DNA from: Phallusia fumigata | Lineage: Eukaryota; Chordata; Ascidiacea; Phlebobranchia; Ascidiidae | Direction: 5' to 3' | DNA: 48,542 nt | Assembly: GCA_008931825.1 (NCBI GenBank) | Contig: QXVZ01003117.1 | Span: 1-48,542, forward strand | In this document: piece after piece, positions 38,502 to 48,542 of the stretch | Layout of the letters: every line of letters starts with the position of its first letter | How positions within the stretch are numbered: the stretch's first letter is position 1 | Position numbers and translations under genes: made by a program | The notes under the pieces: model-generated | Seen by the model: the letters and a program-made list of their open reading frames with translations, nothing else | Database searches by the model: none | Told to the model about the DNA's origin: nothing

Positions 38502-39933
38502 GTTATATTGACAAGAAGCCAAATTCACAAACGAGTTTCTGGGACTTTGTATGCGACAACTTTGGACGGAACTTTTCGTAAATTCTTTTCTGCAGCGATG
38601 ATGCAACGTTCGTTATTTGATCCACTGTAAGCTGATCACCCCTAGACTTAAGTAAAATTCAAAGTATCAGAAAAAACGAATAAGAAATTATAAAACGCAA
38701 AATAACAGCAGTTTTTTAACGAAATCGTTTTCAGTTCCATTGGCAACTCTTTATTTTTGTGACTTGGTTTTGAGTTAACTTTTCCATCGCTCGGATCCTG
38801 ATGACATTGCAACGACCTTAACTACTTAGCTACATCGCGTCTAACCTTGATCCAGCAATTGTGCCCTTAACTTTTTTAACGTCTCAACGTTGTGCGGCTA
38901 TTTCCGGCGTGTTGATTGGTTTGGTGCAATTGTGATGCTATGATTTCTTTCTCCAAGCGAACAAAAATAAAATCGACCCAAAAAAGAATACGATGCGGGT
39001 AAACGTTACGCCATGGCCCAAAAACATCCACTTTACAAAAGAGTTCTTGAGCAGTTGCACAAGTCCTGCTTAGCGCCAGCTGTCCTTTAAAACGCAGAAT
39101 CTAAGGGTTCCAGTACAAACTTATCGCCTTGTTCTCGCAAGGTTGTGGGTTCTAATCCTGCCTCGGTCGGTCGAATGTGTTACCTAAGGGTTGGCCCAAA
39201 TAACAGGTACTAACTTTGCATGGCTGCTGGGTTTAAATCCTGCAGGAACCTCATGTTTCCTCGAACCAGAAATTTTTTACGTCATATATTTTGTTAGACA
39301 GCATCACTTTACCAAATTTTCAGGGTGTAAAGTGTACGTGGTGTCAAAAAAATTGGTATAATCGTCCAAAGTTAGCCTAAATATAGCATTTGTAATGAAA
39401 TAATTTTACATTAGACCCTTATTCGAATAATAACGATCAGAGTTAATTATGATTTCTGTGTTTGGCGGGAACGTATGGGGAAGCCCCTTGGCAAACGCAG
39501 CCGACAAACTTTGTTGTTGGCATTTCATTTGTTAGTTTTCCGGCGTGGATGAAGAATGGAAGCCAATTGTTCGTCACAAAGCCAAGAAACGCCGCAATGG
39601 AGGCACGCTGATAGAAGGGGATTAACATACAGCGAGACACACCGCGTTAGACAAAGGTTATTTTAAAAAATCGATTTCTCTTGACTTAAACACTTGGAAG
39701 AGTAATTTTATTGTGATCCTAATGGCCCTAATTGGTAACAAAATGATGCTTTAAAACTTTAGGTGACCTATGCCTCATAAATTTATTTGTACAAAGCACT
39801 TTCAGCACTTTACAGGAACTGTTGTGTTCTGGCCTCAAGCTCGTTAACATTGCACCACTGTAATTGTAATTGTGTGGTAAACAAGGCTTCAGACTTAACG
39901 TTGCCCCACTTTAATGTTTTAAACTTGTTTCAG
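38502..39933. other. Intergenic region, possible SINE remnant
   Basis: Between GT31 copy B and the bHLH gene. A Pol III B-box-like GGTTCTAATCC lies at 39148-39158 without a well-formed tRNA around it. A minus-strand frame (39640-39443) has no recognisable domain. The missing 5' exon(s) of the bHLH gene, including its basic region, should lie here or further left in this interval, but I could not identify them. Confidence 0.4.
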
Positions 39934-42900
39934 GGAATCTTACAGAGCAATGAAGTTAAGTCTTACTAGCCTTGAAAAAATTTTACCAAACCTACAGTCA
40001 ACAACTCGCACATTTCGATGCAAAACAAAGGTTAGTAGTTGGGTTAAAATACAAAACATGGTGTAAAAATAGGTGGGGTACTTTGACAGTGTACATTTAC
40101 ACACAAACACTGGTATATCGAAGTGTGTAGTCTTATTATTATGTAAATATTATGTCATTAAAACTGCCCTGTACTTGGTGTTTATATTTGAAAATAATTA
40201 TTAGATATTATGTTGTTTTATTGATTGGACACATTTTTGCACGAGTAATTGTAGTTAATGAACAGATATTACCTGCACTGATAATGACAACAGTGATTGC
40301 AATAAAAAGTATTCACTACGTACAATATATTACTTGGTTGTAGTGTTTGTGCACATTAGTCTCATGTAATTGTTGTGTGGTTGCAGCAAACAATACTAAC
40401 AGAAGCAAAAGTTTACATTCAATATTTGCAATCCCTAATATGGAAGATCGGAGGGGAGCTTGAAAAACCTGAGGATACATTGCTTTCATGTAAGTTTCAA
40501 CAAAATGTGATTGGTTGAGTATTTTTGTTTGTTGTTGAAAAGTTTGGTGTCAGTTTCAACAAAATTTAATAGTTTGTGTAGTTTTGTCTGTTGTTGAAAA
40601 GTTCAAAAGTTTTTCCAATTTATGACTAGACTTGTCTAAAATATCTGATTTTACGGTTTCTTTTGTGTCAAGACAAATTATCTAAACTTTCTGTATCCAA
40701 AGCTCCAGGACCAAGTCACTTTGTTTATTGACAGTTCAGTTTTTGTTACTGTCCATAACATATTAAACTAACTATGCACCAAACAGCTATATACCAAACT
40801 TTTCTGTGAAATATTTTTGCAGACCTTTGGTGGGATGGCTGCATTCTTAACAATGCGACAATGATATTACTTCACAAAATGCGCCCTCTTCCACCAAGAT
40901 ATCTGCAACAGGTTCATAAGTTTTCAACATGTTTAAGTGTTTGATTTATTAATTTCTGAAAGATCATTTGTGCAAAACACTCTTCACTGCTATACATCAT
41001 AGCACAAACATTAACTAGTCCAACACGAATGTAAGGAACAGGCATGACTGTCTGTACAGTTTGCTTCATGTTTACGGCCTTGGTTGTTCGATAAATAGCA
41101 CAATAGTCAGAAACACTGTAGTGTTGAGTATGTTTAGTATGCTGTTGTAGTATGCTACATGTTTTCTCACAAAATACTACAATGTGAAGAAATTGGATTG
41201 TGTATGTTATCGCCACTGCACCTTGGACCCTTCCTTCTGGCACCTTGAACTATTCGGCAAGGTTTCTTTTGTGGTTAGTTTTCCAAAATGTGCCGAACTT
41301 ATGCTGTTACATATTGCGACACATTTCAAACTCTATCCTGGAATTGTACCCTTCACTTTTATGCCCGTTATAAAATCCCAATGTTGCATATTGCTTTCTG
41401 TCACCAACAGAATTATACACAAGTAATGTAAAATTTCTACAAACATAATCTTTTTAATTTTGCAGCCAAATCTGCTTGAAGAAATTTCAAAACTTGAAAA
41501 CCAAGTTATTGAATCACAAGAACAAGAGAAAGGTTGTTAAACAATTATTAAATAACTGAATGTTATTCTTAATAGCTTGATATATTATGTTTGTTTGTGG
41601 AACTCATTTTGTGACCCACTGTATCCCATGTAATAGCCTACAAATTTCAAAAAATAGTGTTAAGTATGTTACCCACTAATACATGGTAGATTAGATGTGG
41701 TCGATTGTTTGAGTGAAATGAAACTGATGTTGATTCTCAGAAGTTAAAAGTACAAAGAAAGACAAAAGCAAGAAGAGCTTAAAGAAAAGTGGAAGTTCAA
41801 TAAATATTAAAATTAGAAAAGTGGCAAAAACGTAAGTAACATATTTTAGAGTTTAGTGAGTGTATCAGTTCAAACTAGCAGGATTATGTAGCAGAGATTT
41901 GCCACAAGTTGTTAATAGGAAACAGCACCATATTGCATCACTGTACACTTGGTGTCATTGATTCAATCTATGTTGAAAACCTCAACATAAATAACTCTGC
42001 AGTACATTATGTCAAACTACCGAAGTTGCTATTCATTCAAGATTGTGGTACAGTATATACACTGCAAGTATGTTGCCTGCAGTTGATACTAAAATAGGAA
42101 AAAGCATTTGAAGCTAGCAGGTTTTAAAGAGCTGGAAGTGCAACTTAAATCTGGAATACATAAAAACTTCAGCCTGAACTTTAAACCTGAACTTCAAAGT
42201 TAGTTAGCTTGGTGTAACTCAAAAATTGAGTACCAAATCAACTACATAAAGAAATATTATTGCACATTAGGTGATAACTTACCTATGTATGAGCATATAC
42301 TTATTTGAGTTGGTAGTACAACTGCACCCAACTAATTTACTAACAGGAAGTATCACAAAAAAGCTTCAGAAACTCACAAAATGTTTCAGTAGTAACAATA
42401 TTTTAATTTTATGTATGTAACCATTAAATGTTTTCTTTTCTCAGGTTCAAAACTGAGGCAAAGAAAACTAAGAAGAAAGCAAACGCCACAAAAGGTTAAA
42501 TAAAATTTCACATTTAAATTTCCTTTATGCAATTTTTTTTACATTTCACCAGTTGATTCAATTTTATTGCATCATTCAGAAGATAAAATCAAGAAAAATG
42601 TACACTCAGAGAACAGGTATTTAATAATAAATAAATCTGTTGCCTTGGCACATATCCATTATTTTTTCTGTGTGAAGAATAATTAACTTTGTTCCAAGAA
42701 ACCCAGCTGGTGATCGGCTCTTACAGAAACTGAAGGTAAAAAAATTATTTTTGTTGCGAAGTTAAATTTTTCTTGTTTATTTGTTTAATTAAAAGCATAA
42801 AGGCAAAAGATTATTGAAATTTTTGCACTACAATGTATTCCCTACATCCAAGCTCTTTGAGAAATACATTTTATTAAAGCTACTCAAGCTTTAGCTAGGT

Positions 42901-43615
42901 ATGTGTCTTCTGTTCTGGAGCTTTATTTATTTTGTGTTACATCAATATTTAATTGTGTTTGCAGTCTCCATCACAATTTGAAATCCAATCTCCTCCCACT
43001 GGATATCGTCGAACAATCATCGAGGATTCCCCACTCCACGATGCAGATTTATCAAGAGTAAGCAACAAATTGGATGTGGTTTTCACATTTTGCCTTTCTT
43101 CAAACTCTTTGTGGCAACACACATGTTATTCTATTTGTCCGCTAAAACTTGTCTATTAAACCACCCAGTCTTCAAAAACGCCTACAATCTTTGCACCTAC
43201 ATTTAAAATAAAAATCAGTTTAAAAAGTAGACCACTTTAAATTTTAATTATCTGAAATGCATGCACCCGATAAGCTGAGATTTCTGGTGTTTCCTTTGAT
43301 GAATAAATAAATGTTGCTATAAAGTTATTTTCTCAGGCTGAAGCTGTTTCCCCGATGCCATGGCTCCCACAAATCCAGGAGGAAATGGAAGAAATCTTCC
43401 AAAGTGAACCTCTTGATCTTTCCTCCCCGTTCCGGATCAACATCGATCATCCTCTTGATCTCAGCATGAGGAAGCCAGATGAAGATTTATATCTGGATTT
43501 CATGGAGGAGCAGGAGGACCAATCTTCTATCAACCTCTCGCAATCCTCCAGTGTCTGGGCAACTTCTCATCAACAAGAGTTTACTGAAATGGATGCAGGA
43601 TCCACTGGGTGGTAA
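39934..43615 (+). CDS. bHLH-domain protein, 5' exon(s) missing
   Basis: Probable nuclear DNA-binding protein. Exons found: 39934-40030, 40387-40489, 40823-40911, 41466-41532, 41741-41831, 42445-42494, 42580-42616, 42699-42735, 42965-43057, 43337-43615; 313 residues after the unseen start, phases consistent. Exon 1 of this set encodes helix 1 (RAMKLSLTSLEKILP); the second encodes helix 2 (ILTEAKVYIQYLQSLIWKIG), with hydrophobic positions and the helix-1 Pro where bHLH proteins have them. The basic region would be on the missing upstream exon. A conserved-looking patch LWWDGCILNNATMILLHKMR follows, then a Lys-rich middle (about 42445-42616 and 41741-41831) and an acidic, Leu-rich C-terminus (EPLDLSSPF, HPLDLSMRKPDED). 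I cannot place it in a named bHLH subfamily. AATAAA lies at 43635, 20 bp after the stop. Confidence 0.7.
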
Positions 43616-45034
43616 GTAAGTTTTGTTTTGTGGCAATAAACAATATGTATTTGAAGATTTGTAGACGGACCTCACTAATTCGCCAAACAGACTCCTTAAA
43701 CAATAGATCATAGTCAAGTTAAGCTATTAGTTATGACTTTTCTGTGGTTAAAAATAATGTTTGTTCTCCATCACCTTTCAGCCTTTCGTAACTTTAGTAA
43801 CAAGTAAATAAACACTACAAAATCTTAAAGACTTATTGTGAGCATAACAGGCGTTGTTCCGCCTACCGAAGATAAAAATGAAACAAACCGACGCACAAAA
43901 GATGTAAAGCAAAGGCATCATTAAATTGATTTTCCAAATTAGTTTTAGTTGTTGATTTAGTAAACTTGTGTTTGTGTAACTAACAAAAAGATTTACTTCA
44001 GTTTGTTGCAAGCCCATCGTGTTTCCGATGCTTGCCTTTCTTCCACTGTCACCTACAAGGTATGAAATGAGTATTAGTTTTAAAAATAAGTTATACTTTT
44101 GTTTTGTCTTCCATATTCACACGAAACATGACTTGCCTCCATTACACAACTTTTTTAACAATATTTATCTTCTTCTATGTTTGCAAAAAATCTTAAAAGA
44201 AACCACCACGAATTTTGGATAAATTGTGAGCTGTCGACTTTTGCCGTTTTAGTTGGCGCTGACGCACCACAAACGTAAAATTTCTTGGCAGGTTCTAATT
44301 ACAAGATTTGCGATGTATTTGTCGGCAGCGTGATGAGACTTGTTTTCACGGATATGGGTTTGATTTAAACATGATACCACACCCAGCTCTCTGACTGCCA
44401 ATAACTAAAGTCGACAACCTTTCATTCTGTGCGTTTTCTTACCATGTTTTGATTGCTAGCTGTTGCTCGTCCTTTTGCGTTAAGCAAATAAACCAAAAAG
44501 GAACATGCTCTGAAGCAGTGGTTGTTAAACAGCGACTTGTTTTTCAGGAAATTGAGTCACTGAGGCAGCCTTCCCACTTTTCGAGTCGAATTTAATCCGT
44601 ATCCATCTATCAACGCGTTGAAACGGTGTCTCATATGCGGGGATTCCCCCTGTTACTGACTTAATTCGGCTGCGTATTGAGAAATGGATTGTGGATCGAC
44701 TTCAAATATTTGAAGACAATTGACAAACTTGTCAATGGTTGCTTTCTATTAAGAGCCGAACATTCGCACATTGTTCCATTTCGTTTCTGAACGATTTCTT
44801 TGATTTTCCACCAACCAGTTTTTTGTTTACTTTGCGTTTTCCCCAAGAAAATCTAAACGAACTGTGTGAAGTTTAGTTAAAGCGGCTGCAGATAAACCAG
44901 CTGTCAGACTTCAACCCAGACTTGTAACGCTAGCGACATGCAAAGCTAATATTTGCCTGAAGCAAACAACGCTGGCTGCTGTGTACTGTCGCATGCAGTT
45001 TGGTCTGTGCACTTTGTGATATCAGTTGTTTGAA
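43616..45034. other. Intergenic region
   Basis: The start holds the 3' end of the bHLH gene (AATAAA at 43635-43640); the end holds the 5' flank of the PhyH-like gene. Open frames of 60-80 codons on both strands have no motif, signal peptide or convincing splice sites. Nothing else recognised. Confidence 0.55.
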
Positions 45035-46898
45035 ATGGACAATTCCGATGCAAAGGAATGGTTGCAAGCACAGAAGTCCTCGACAGTGTGGAAATCAAAG
45101 TTTGATGAAGATGGATATTTGGTAAGGTTATTTAGAATATTATTTGACTTGTTACCCGTGACAAGTTAACCAGCAGCAGCAGTGTAGAATTGTTGTTCTG
45201 GTAATGTTGCTATCGGGTTATAACAATAATATTGAGATGAATCGTGATTTTACAGGCTTTAGACATTGCGACTAAGCAAAAACAAATTGGTGATGTAGTG
45301 CAAACTGATTTATCAAAATGTTTAGTGTTGAATTTAGCGTTGTTTAACTTAATTATATTTTCCTTACATCTGTTGGTTCAGATTGTTGATAATCTTCTCT
45401 CCCCTGACGAGGTGAAATTTTATCAGTCGATTTACGACAAACTTCTCGGGAATAACTTTGATACGTCACAACATCGTCACGACCTCGGATCTCATGCGGA
45501 ACGGAAGGTAAATTTTATATCGAATCAACAACAAAGCGGTTACTGCTCCGTTTGTATGTTTGGTGGTTTCAATTCAGGCTAGCTGCTTTTATTTAGCTGA
45601 GCAAAAACTGAATGTTTTGGCAGGTCAAGGACCAAGAAAACATCTGCCAAATCATGTGGCCTTCATCTTACTTCGATAAACTTGAAGAAGGAAAGCTGCA
45701 CAAGAGGGCGCAAGAGATTGCGAGAATTCTTCTTGGTGATGACGTCGGCTTCGACTTTGACATGCTCATCTCCAAGGTCATTTATATTTTCACAACCGCT
45801 ACTTTGCACAAGTTGCTTTAACGTGTATGTGGTTTTACGTGGGCCACGCAACAGCTAAACAGGGATGCATGCGTTAGACTTATGTGGTGCAAGGTATAAC
45901 GGTCGTATACACCTTCCTGTAGCGCATTCGTTACGTGGTAAAATTAAAGTTTGTCAAACAAAAAAATATAAAGTTCCACCTGATGACCGAAACTATGTCA
46001 AAAATAGCAATATACGCCATTTACACAAGAGAAAGCGCTCACTGAGCAAGTGAAGTTAGGTGCTTCGTGGCAAATCATCTTTATCAACATCATGGCAGGC
46101 TCCTCACACCGACACAGTGACCCCGATGCACCAGGACCAGAGCTACTGGCCAGACATGCCAGATAAACGAGCCGTGACGGTGTGGGTTGCCCTTGATGAC
46201 GTCACAGAGGTCAACGGGTGCATGTGTTTTGTTCCAGGCTCGCATAAGAGCGCGACGCTTCGACCGTTTCGCAAAGCTAAAGAGGGGCATCACGTGATTT
46301 GTTGCGATGGCAACGAGGTGAGCTTCTGTCTGCTTTTTTTGGGGCGCGTACCACAAAAAATTGGGAATCTTGGTCGAGTGTAGCAAATTCCATTTCTTGG
46401 CTGGGATATGTACCAGCAATTAAACTATCAGTGCGGCTCACGTAGGTTAATGAAAATAGAAAAATGTGCAGAGAGCTAGTCCTATAGATAAACTCGATAA
46501 ACCTGCCTCAAACAATGTAACAATGGGAAAGCACTTTGCACTTTGTAGATTATCGTTACGTCACGGGCCGCACTAAAGCTGTTTAGCTTCTTTGCACAGG
46601 GAAACTTAAAAGTTCGTCCCGGGATTAGAACCACCAACCCCATGAACACTAAACAGATAACATCAGCTTTTTGCAGAGTGAATTGGTTGCTGCGCCGATC
46701 AAGCAGGGTTCCTGTACATTGCATCATGGCAGAACTGTTCACTACACTGGGGGAAATAAAACCGACTTCCAGCGACGAGCTTTCATTGTCAACTTCCGAC
46801 CTTATGACATGATCCAGTTTGAACGGGCTCATGGATTCGATCACGGAAAATCGGTTAGACAAATGGGAAAATATGGGATTATATGCGATATTTATTGA
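45035..46898 (+). CDS. Phytanoyl-CoA dioxygenase (PhyH) family enzyme
   Basis: Iron(II)- and 2-oxoglutarate-dependent oxygenase of the PhyH family. Exons: 45035-45121, 45382-45507, 45624-45776, 46099-46317, 46677-46898; 807 nt, 268 residues, every junction in phase 0. Opening MDNSDAKEWLQAQ leads into FDEDGYL, the family's usual N-terminal F-x-x-x-G-Y/F patch, then IVDNLLSPDEV. The iron triad is visible as H133-x-D135 (MHQDQSYWPDMP) and H217 (HHGRTVHYTGGN), with R228 placed to bind 2-oxoglutarate (DFQRRAFIVNF). WVALDDVTEVNGCMCFVPGSH is the typical core strand region. No peroxisomal PTS1 is seen (ends CDIY) and no clear mitochondrial presequence, so it is likely cytosolic and close to the short PHYHD1-like or bacterial-type members, not PHYH itself. 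The substrate is unknown. AATAAA lies at 47201 and 47217. Confidence 0.88.
46550..46660 (-). repeat. Possible tRNA-derived SINE remnant in a PhyH-like intron
   Basis: Read on the minus strand, the intron contains GGTTGGTGGTTCTAATCCCG, a good Pol III B box (GGTTC-A-TCC), but no clean A box or cloverleaf. It resembles the B-box fragments at 7494-7560 and 39148-39158 only in that motif. Low-confidence repeat call. Confidence 0.3.
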
Positions 46899-47419
46899 AT
46901 GCATCAAATTGCCTATTAGTTTTGTTGCATTTTTCGCGTTAAACGATTTTTTGCGATTTGTTAATAATTACAATATTACGAAAAAAATGGAAGAATAACA
47001 AAAAAATGACTTTATTCTACTGTTTTTTTAGGGACTTGGTAATATCAACCCCCAGAAACCAGAAGAATAAAAAACAATCGCAAATTCTTCAAATGTAATG
47101 TTTCTGTGAATCTGGTACTTTCCCTGTTGCGTCAATTTCCAATTAGTTGAAAGTGCGTTTCCGTAAATTTTATTGATTGGTTTGTTTTGTAAAAATGTGA
47201 AATAAACATAAATTTTAATAAACTTGTTCTGTATAATTTCATTTGTTTTTTGTTTTTGTGTAGATTACTTGTTTTTATTGTGTACAAATCCGAAATAATT
47301 TATTTAATTTTCATATTTTTTACTGCCCTCATACAGCAAGGAATAGTGTGCAAATAAAACGTTTTTGTTTTCATTTACTATTAGACGGCTAGATTGGTAA
47401 AGTTGTGTAGTTGTGCGTT
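46899..47419. promoter_or_regulatory. Short interval between the PhyH-like gene and DENR
   Basis: The 521 bp between two same-strand genes hold the PhyH-like 3' UTR with AATAAA at 47201-47206 and 47217-47222, followed by about 200 bp that must contain the DENR 5' region. Distinct polyadenylation signals argue against a single shared transcript, though ascidian polycistrons exist. Confidence 0.4.
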
Positions 47420-48542
47420 ATGTCAGACGGAGAAGCAAGTAACGAAGTTTTAGATCCGCAAGAGTCTGTTGCAATTAAAGAAACACCAAGTATTTCCTAC
47501 CCCGTAAAAGTCCTGTACTGCCCAGGTATGTTAAAATTTTAATGTTTCAAAGTAAATTTTTTGATAATCTTTGGCATACTAATTGAGTGATGTTTTGAAG
47601 CACATAGCATTTTGTCCCAAGGACATCAGTACAAAACATGGGGTTCTTGCCTGTGTGAATGAAATTTAACATAAAACTAAAGTTAAAATTTTTCAGAATG
47701 TACATTGCCTTTGGAATACTGTGAGTTTATGCCTGATGCCGTCCAGCAAAGATGTCGAGCGTGGCGTGAAAAGAATCAAGACCTCCTCTGCCAACAGGGT
47801 GTCGATATTTCATCATTAAATTTAGGTAGACTCAATGTTTGGTTTTAATGAATTCCGTGAACAGTCTACTTCTTAGTTGCTTGCTTCACTCTAAACCTGT
47901 AGCAAGTTAATTAATTTTGTTTGACCATGAAACAAAATATTTGTACCAAATTAATATTTCACTTCACATGATCTGTCTGGCTTCCTTACTAGGCATCTCT
48001 AAATATCTTTGAATCATAANCCTGTAGCAAGTTAATTAATTTTGTTTGACCATGAAACAAAATATTTGTACCAAATTAATATTTCACTTCACATGATCTG
48101 TCCGGCTTCCTTACTAGGCATCTCTAAATATCTTTGAATCATAAATTTTTTAAGATGACCCAGACTCAGCGAACAAGAAAAGACAGAAGCGAGGAGGTCG
48201 TGGAAATGTGAAAGCCAAACAGAAAAAAGAACCAGACGTTGTAAAACTTGCCAGAATACCGAGAGGCAAAAGAAAGTTTGTTACACGAGTTACTGGACTT
48301 GCAACGTTTGGTGAGACATGTTTTGCTGAAACAATTTTATTGTAACAATAAGAAGGTACAAGCAAGTACTTATGTGTAAAACATTTTCTACGTTTTGACA
48401 AACGCTGTTGTCATCATCAGGAACTGTATCTTTTTATTGAGACTATTTAAAAATGTGTACCTAATTTTCTTGTAGTTGTGTTTAAAACATATTTTCCAGT
48501 TTTAAAGGATGTCTTCTTGTCTCTTAGGGTTTGTTGAAAAAT
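47420..48542 (+). CDS. DENR: Density-regulated protein, translation factor (partial)
   Basis: Partner of MCT-1 in 40S ribosome recycling and in reinitiation after upstream ORFs; cytosolic. Exons in the window: 47420-47525, 47697-47825, 48155-48310, phases consistent; the rest lies beyond the right edge. The N-terminal zinc-site region reads [20 protein letters not shown], close to the family's YP-RVLYC-x-x-C-LP-EYCE pattern. Exon 3 carries [10 protein letters not shown], a basic stretch, and [20 protein letters not shown], the start of the SUI1/eIF1-like domain. The intron before exon 3 contains the 124-bp duplication around N48020, and the intron after it contains an inverted-repeat element. 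Confidence 0.95.
47896..48144. repeat. 124-bp direct duplication around N48020
   Basis: Bases 47896-48019 and 48021-48144 are the same sequence with one visible difference (CTGGCTTCC versus CCGGCTTCC). The N at 48020 is the only separator. It lies in a DENR intron, so coding sequence is unaffected. Read as unmerged overlapping contig ends. Confidence 0.87.
48346..48441 (-). mobile_element. Inverted-repeat element, family copy 3
   Basis: Ends are inverted (CAATAAGAAGGTACA and TGTATCTTTTTATTG). On the minus strand it contains CTGATGATGACAACAGCG then TTTGTCAAAACGTAGAAAATG and TTTTACACATAAGTACTTGC, the best preserved centre of the three family members. No coding capacity. It lies in a DENR intron. 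Confidence 0.65.

Noticed and set aside
39547-39619. Basic stretch (KAKKRRNGG) that could be the bHLH basic region
   Set aside because: The register would fit helix 1, but no donor site lies at the end of the segment, so it cannot be joined to 39934.

Overview
The window looks like nuclear DNA of a small-genome invertebrate chordate, most likely an ascidian tunicate of the Ciona type. The reasons are AT-rich sequence, exons of about 40-400 bp split by introns of mostly 100-1000 bp, densely packed genes, and a mix of conserved eukaryotic genes with animal families (TNF receptor/death domain, GT31 glycosyltransferase, bHLH, SLC5). The phylum is inference; no single marker fixes the species. All gene models were built by hand by reading exons, splice sites and phases. 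Most sum to an intact frame, but the spans given run from first to last coding base and include introns.

Layout, left to right: (1) 1-3275, minus: SLC5A8/SLC5A12-type sodium-coupled monocarboxylate transporter, cut at the left edge. (2) 5937-13009, plus: a TNF-receptor-superfamily death receptor of 448 residues (signal peptide, cysteine-rich repeats, one TM segment, C-terminal death domain). (3) 14067-15669, minus: ribosomal protein S16 (uS9), with a hAT-type MITE in intron 3. (4) 16055-19509, plus: NDUFA9, divergent from RPS16 across 385 bp. (5) 20532-22698, minus: KRR1 of the small-subunit processome. (6) 24.2-31.4 kb: a GT31 beta-1,3-glycosyltransferase on plus, with several cysteine-rich or well-spliced exon candidates on minus in its first introns; these resemble GDNF-receptor-alpha domains. 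(7) 31.7-34.5 kb: a 1.35 kb block present twice around a single N. (8) 35406-38348, plus: a second GT31 gene, tandem paralogue of the first with the same exon phases. (9) 39934-43615, plus: bHLH protein with a lysine-rich middle and acidic tail. (10) 45035-46898, plus: phytanoyl-CoA-dioxygenase-like enzyme. (11) 47420-right edge, plus: DENR.

The genes are mostly unrelated housekeeping and signalling functions, so the window is not one pathway. The only clear local relationship is the GT31 tandem duplication.

The most useful technical observation is that every one of the five single-N positions (820, 7294, 11437, 33125, 48020) lies between two near-identical copies of the same sequence. These look like unmerged overlapping contig ends or alleles, not real tandem duplications. 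One of them falsely duplicates two exons of the death receptor. Other points are a three-member inverted-repeat family with a decayed hammerhead-like core, a MITE with an exact 8-bp target duplication, and an apparent excess of the palindrome TGACGTCA. I found no CRISPR array and no prokaryotic-style operon.
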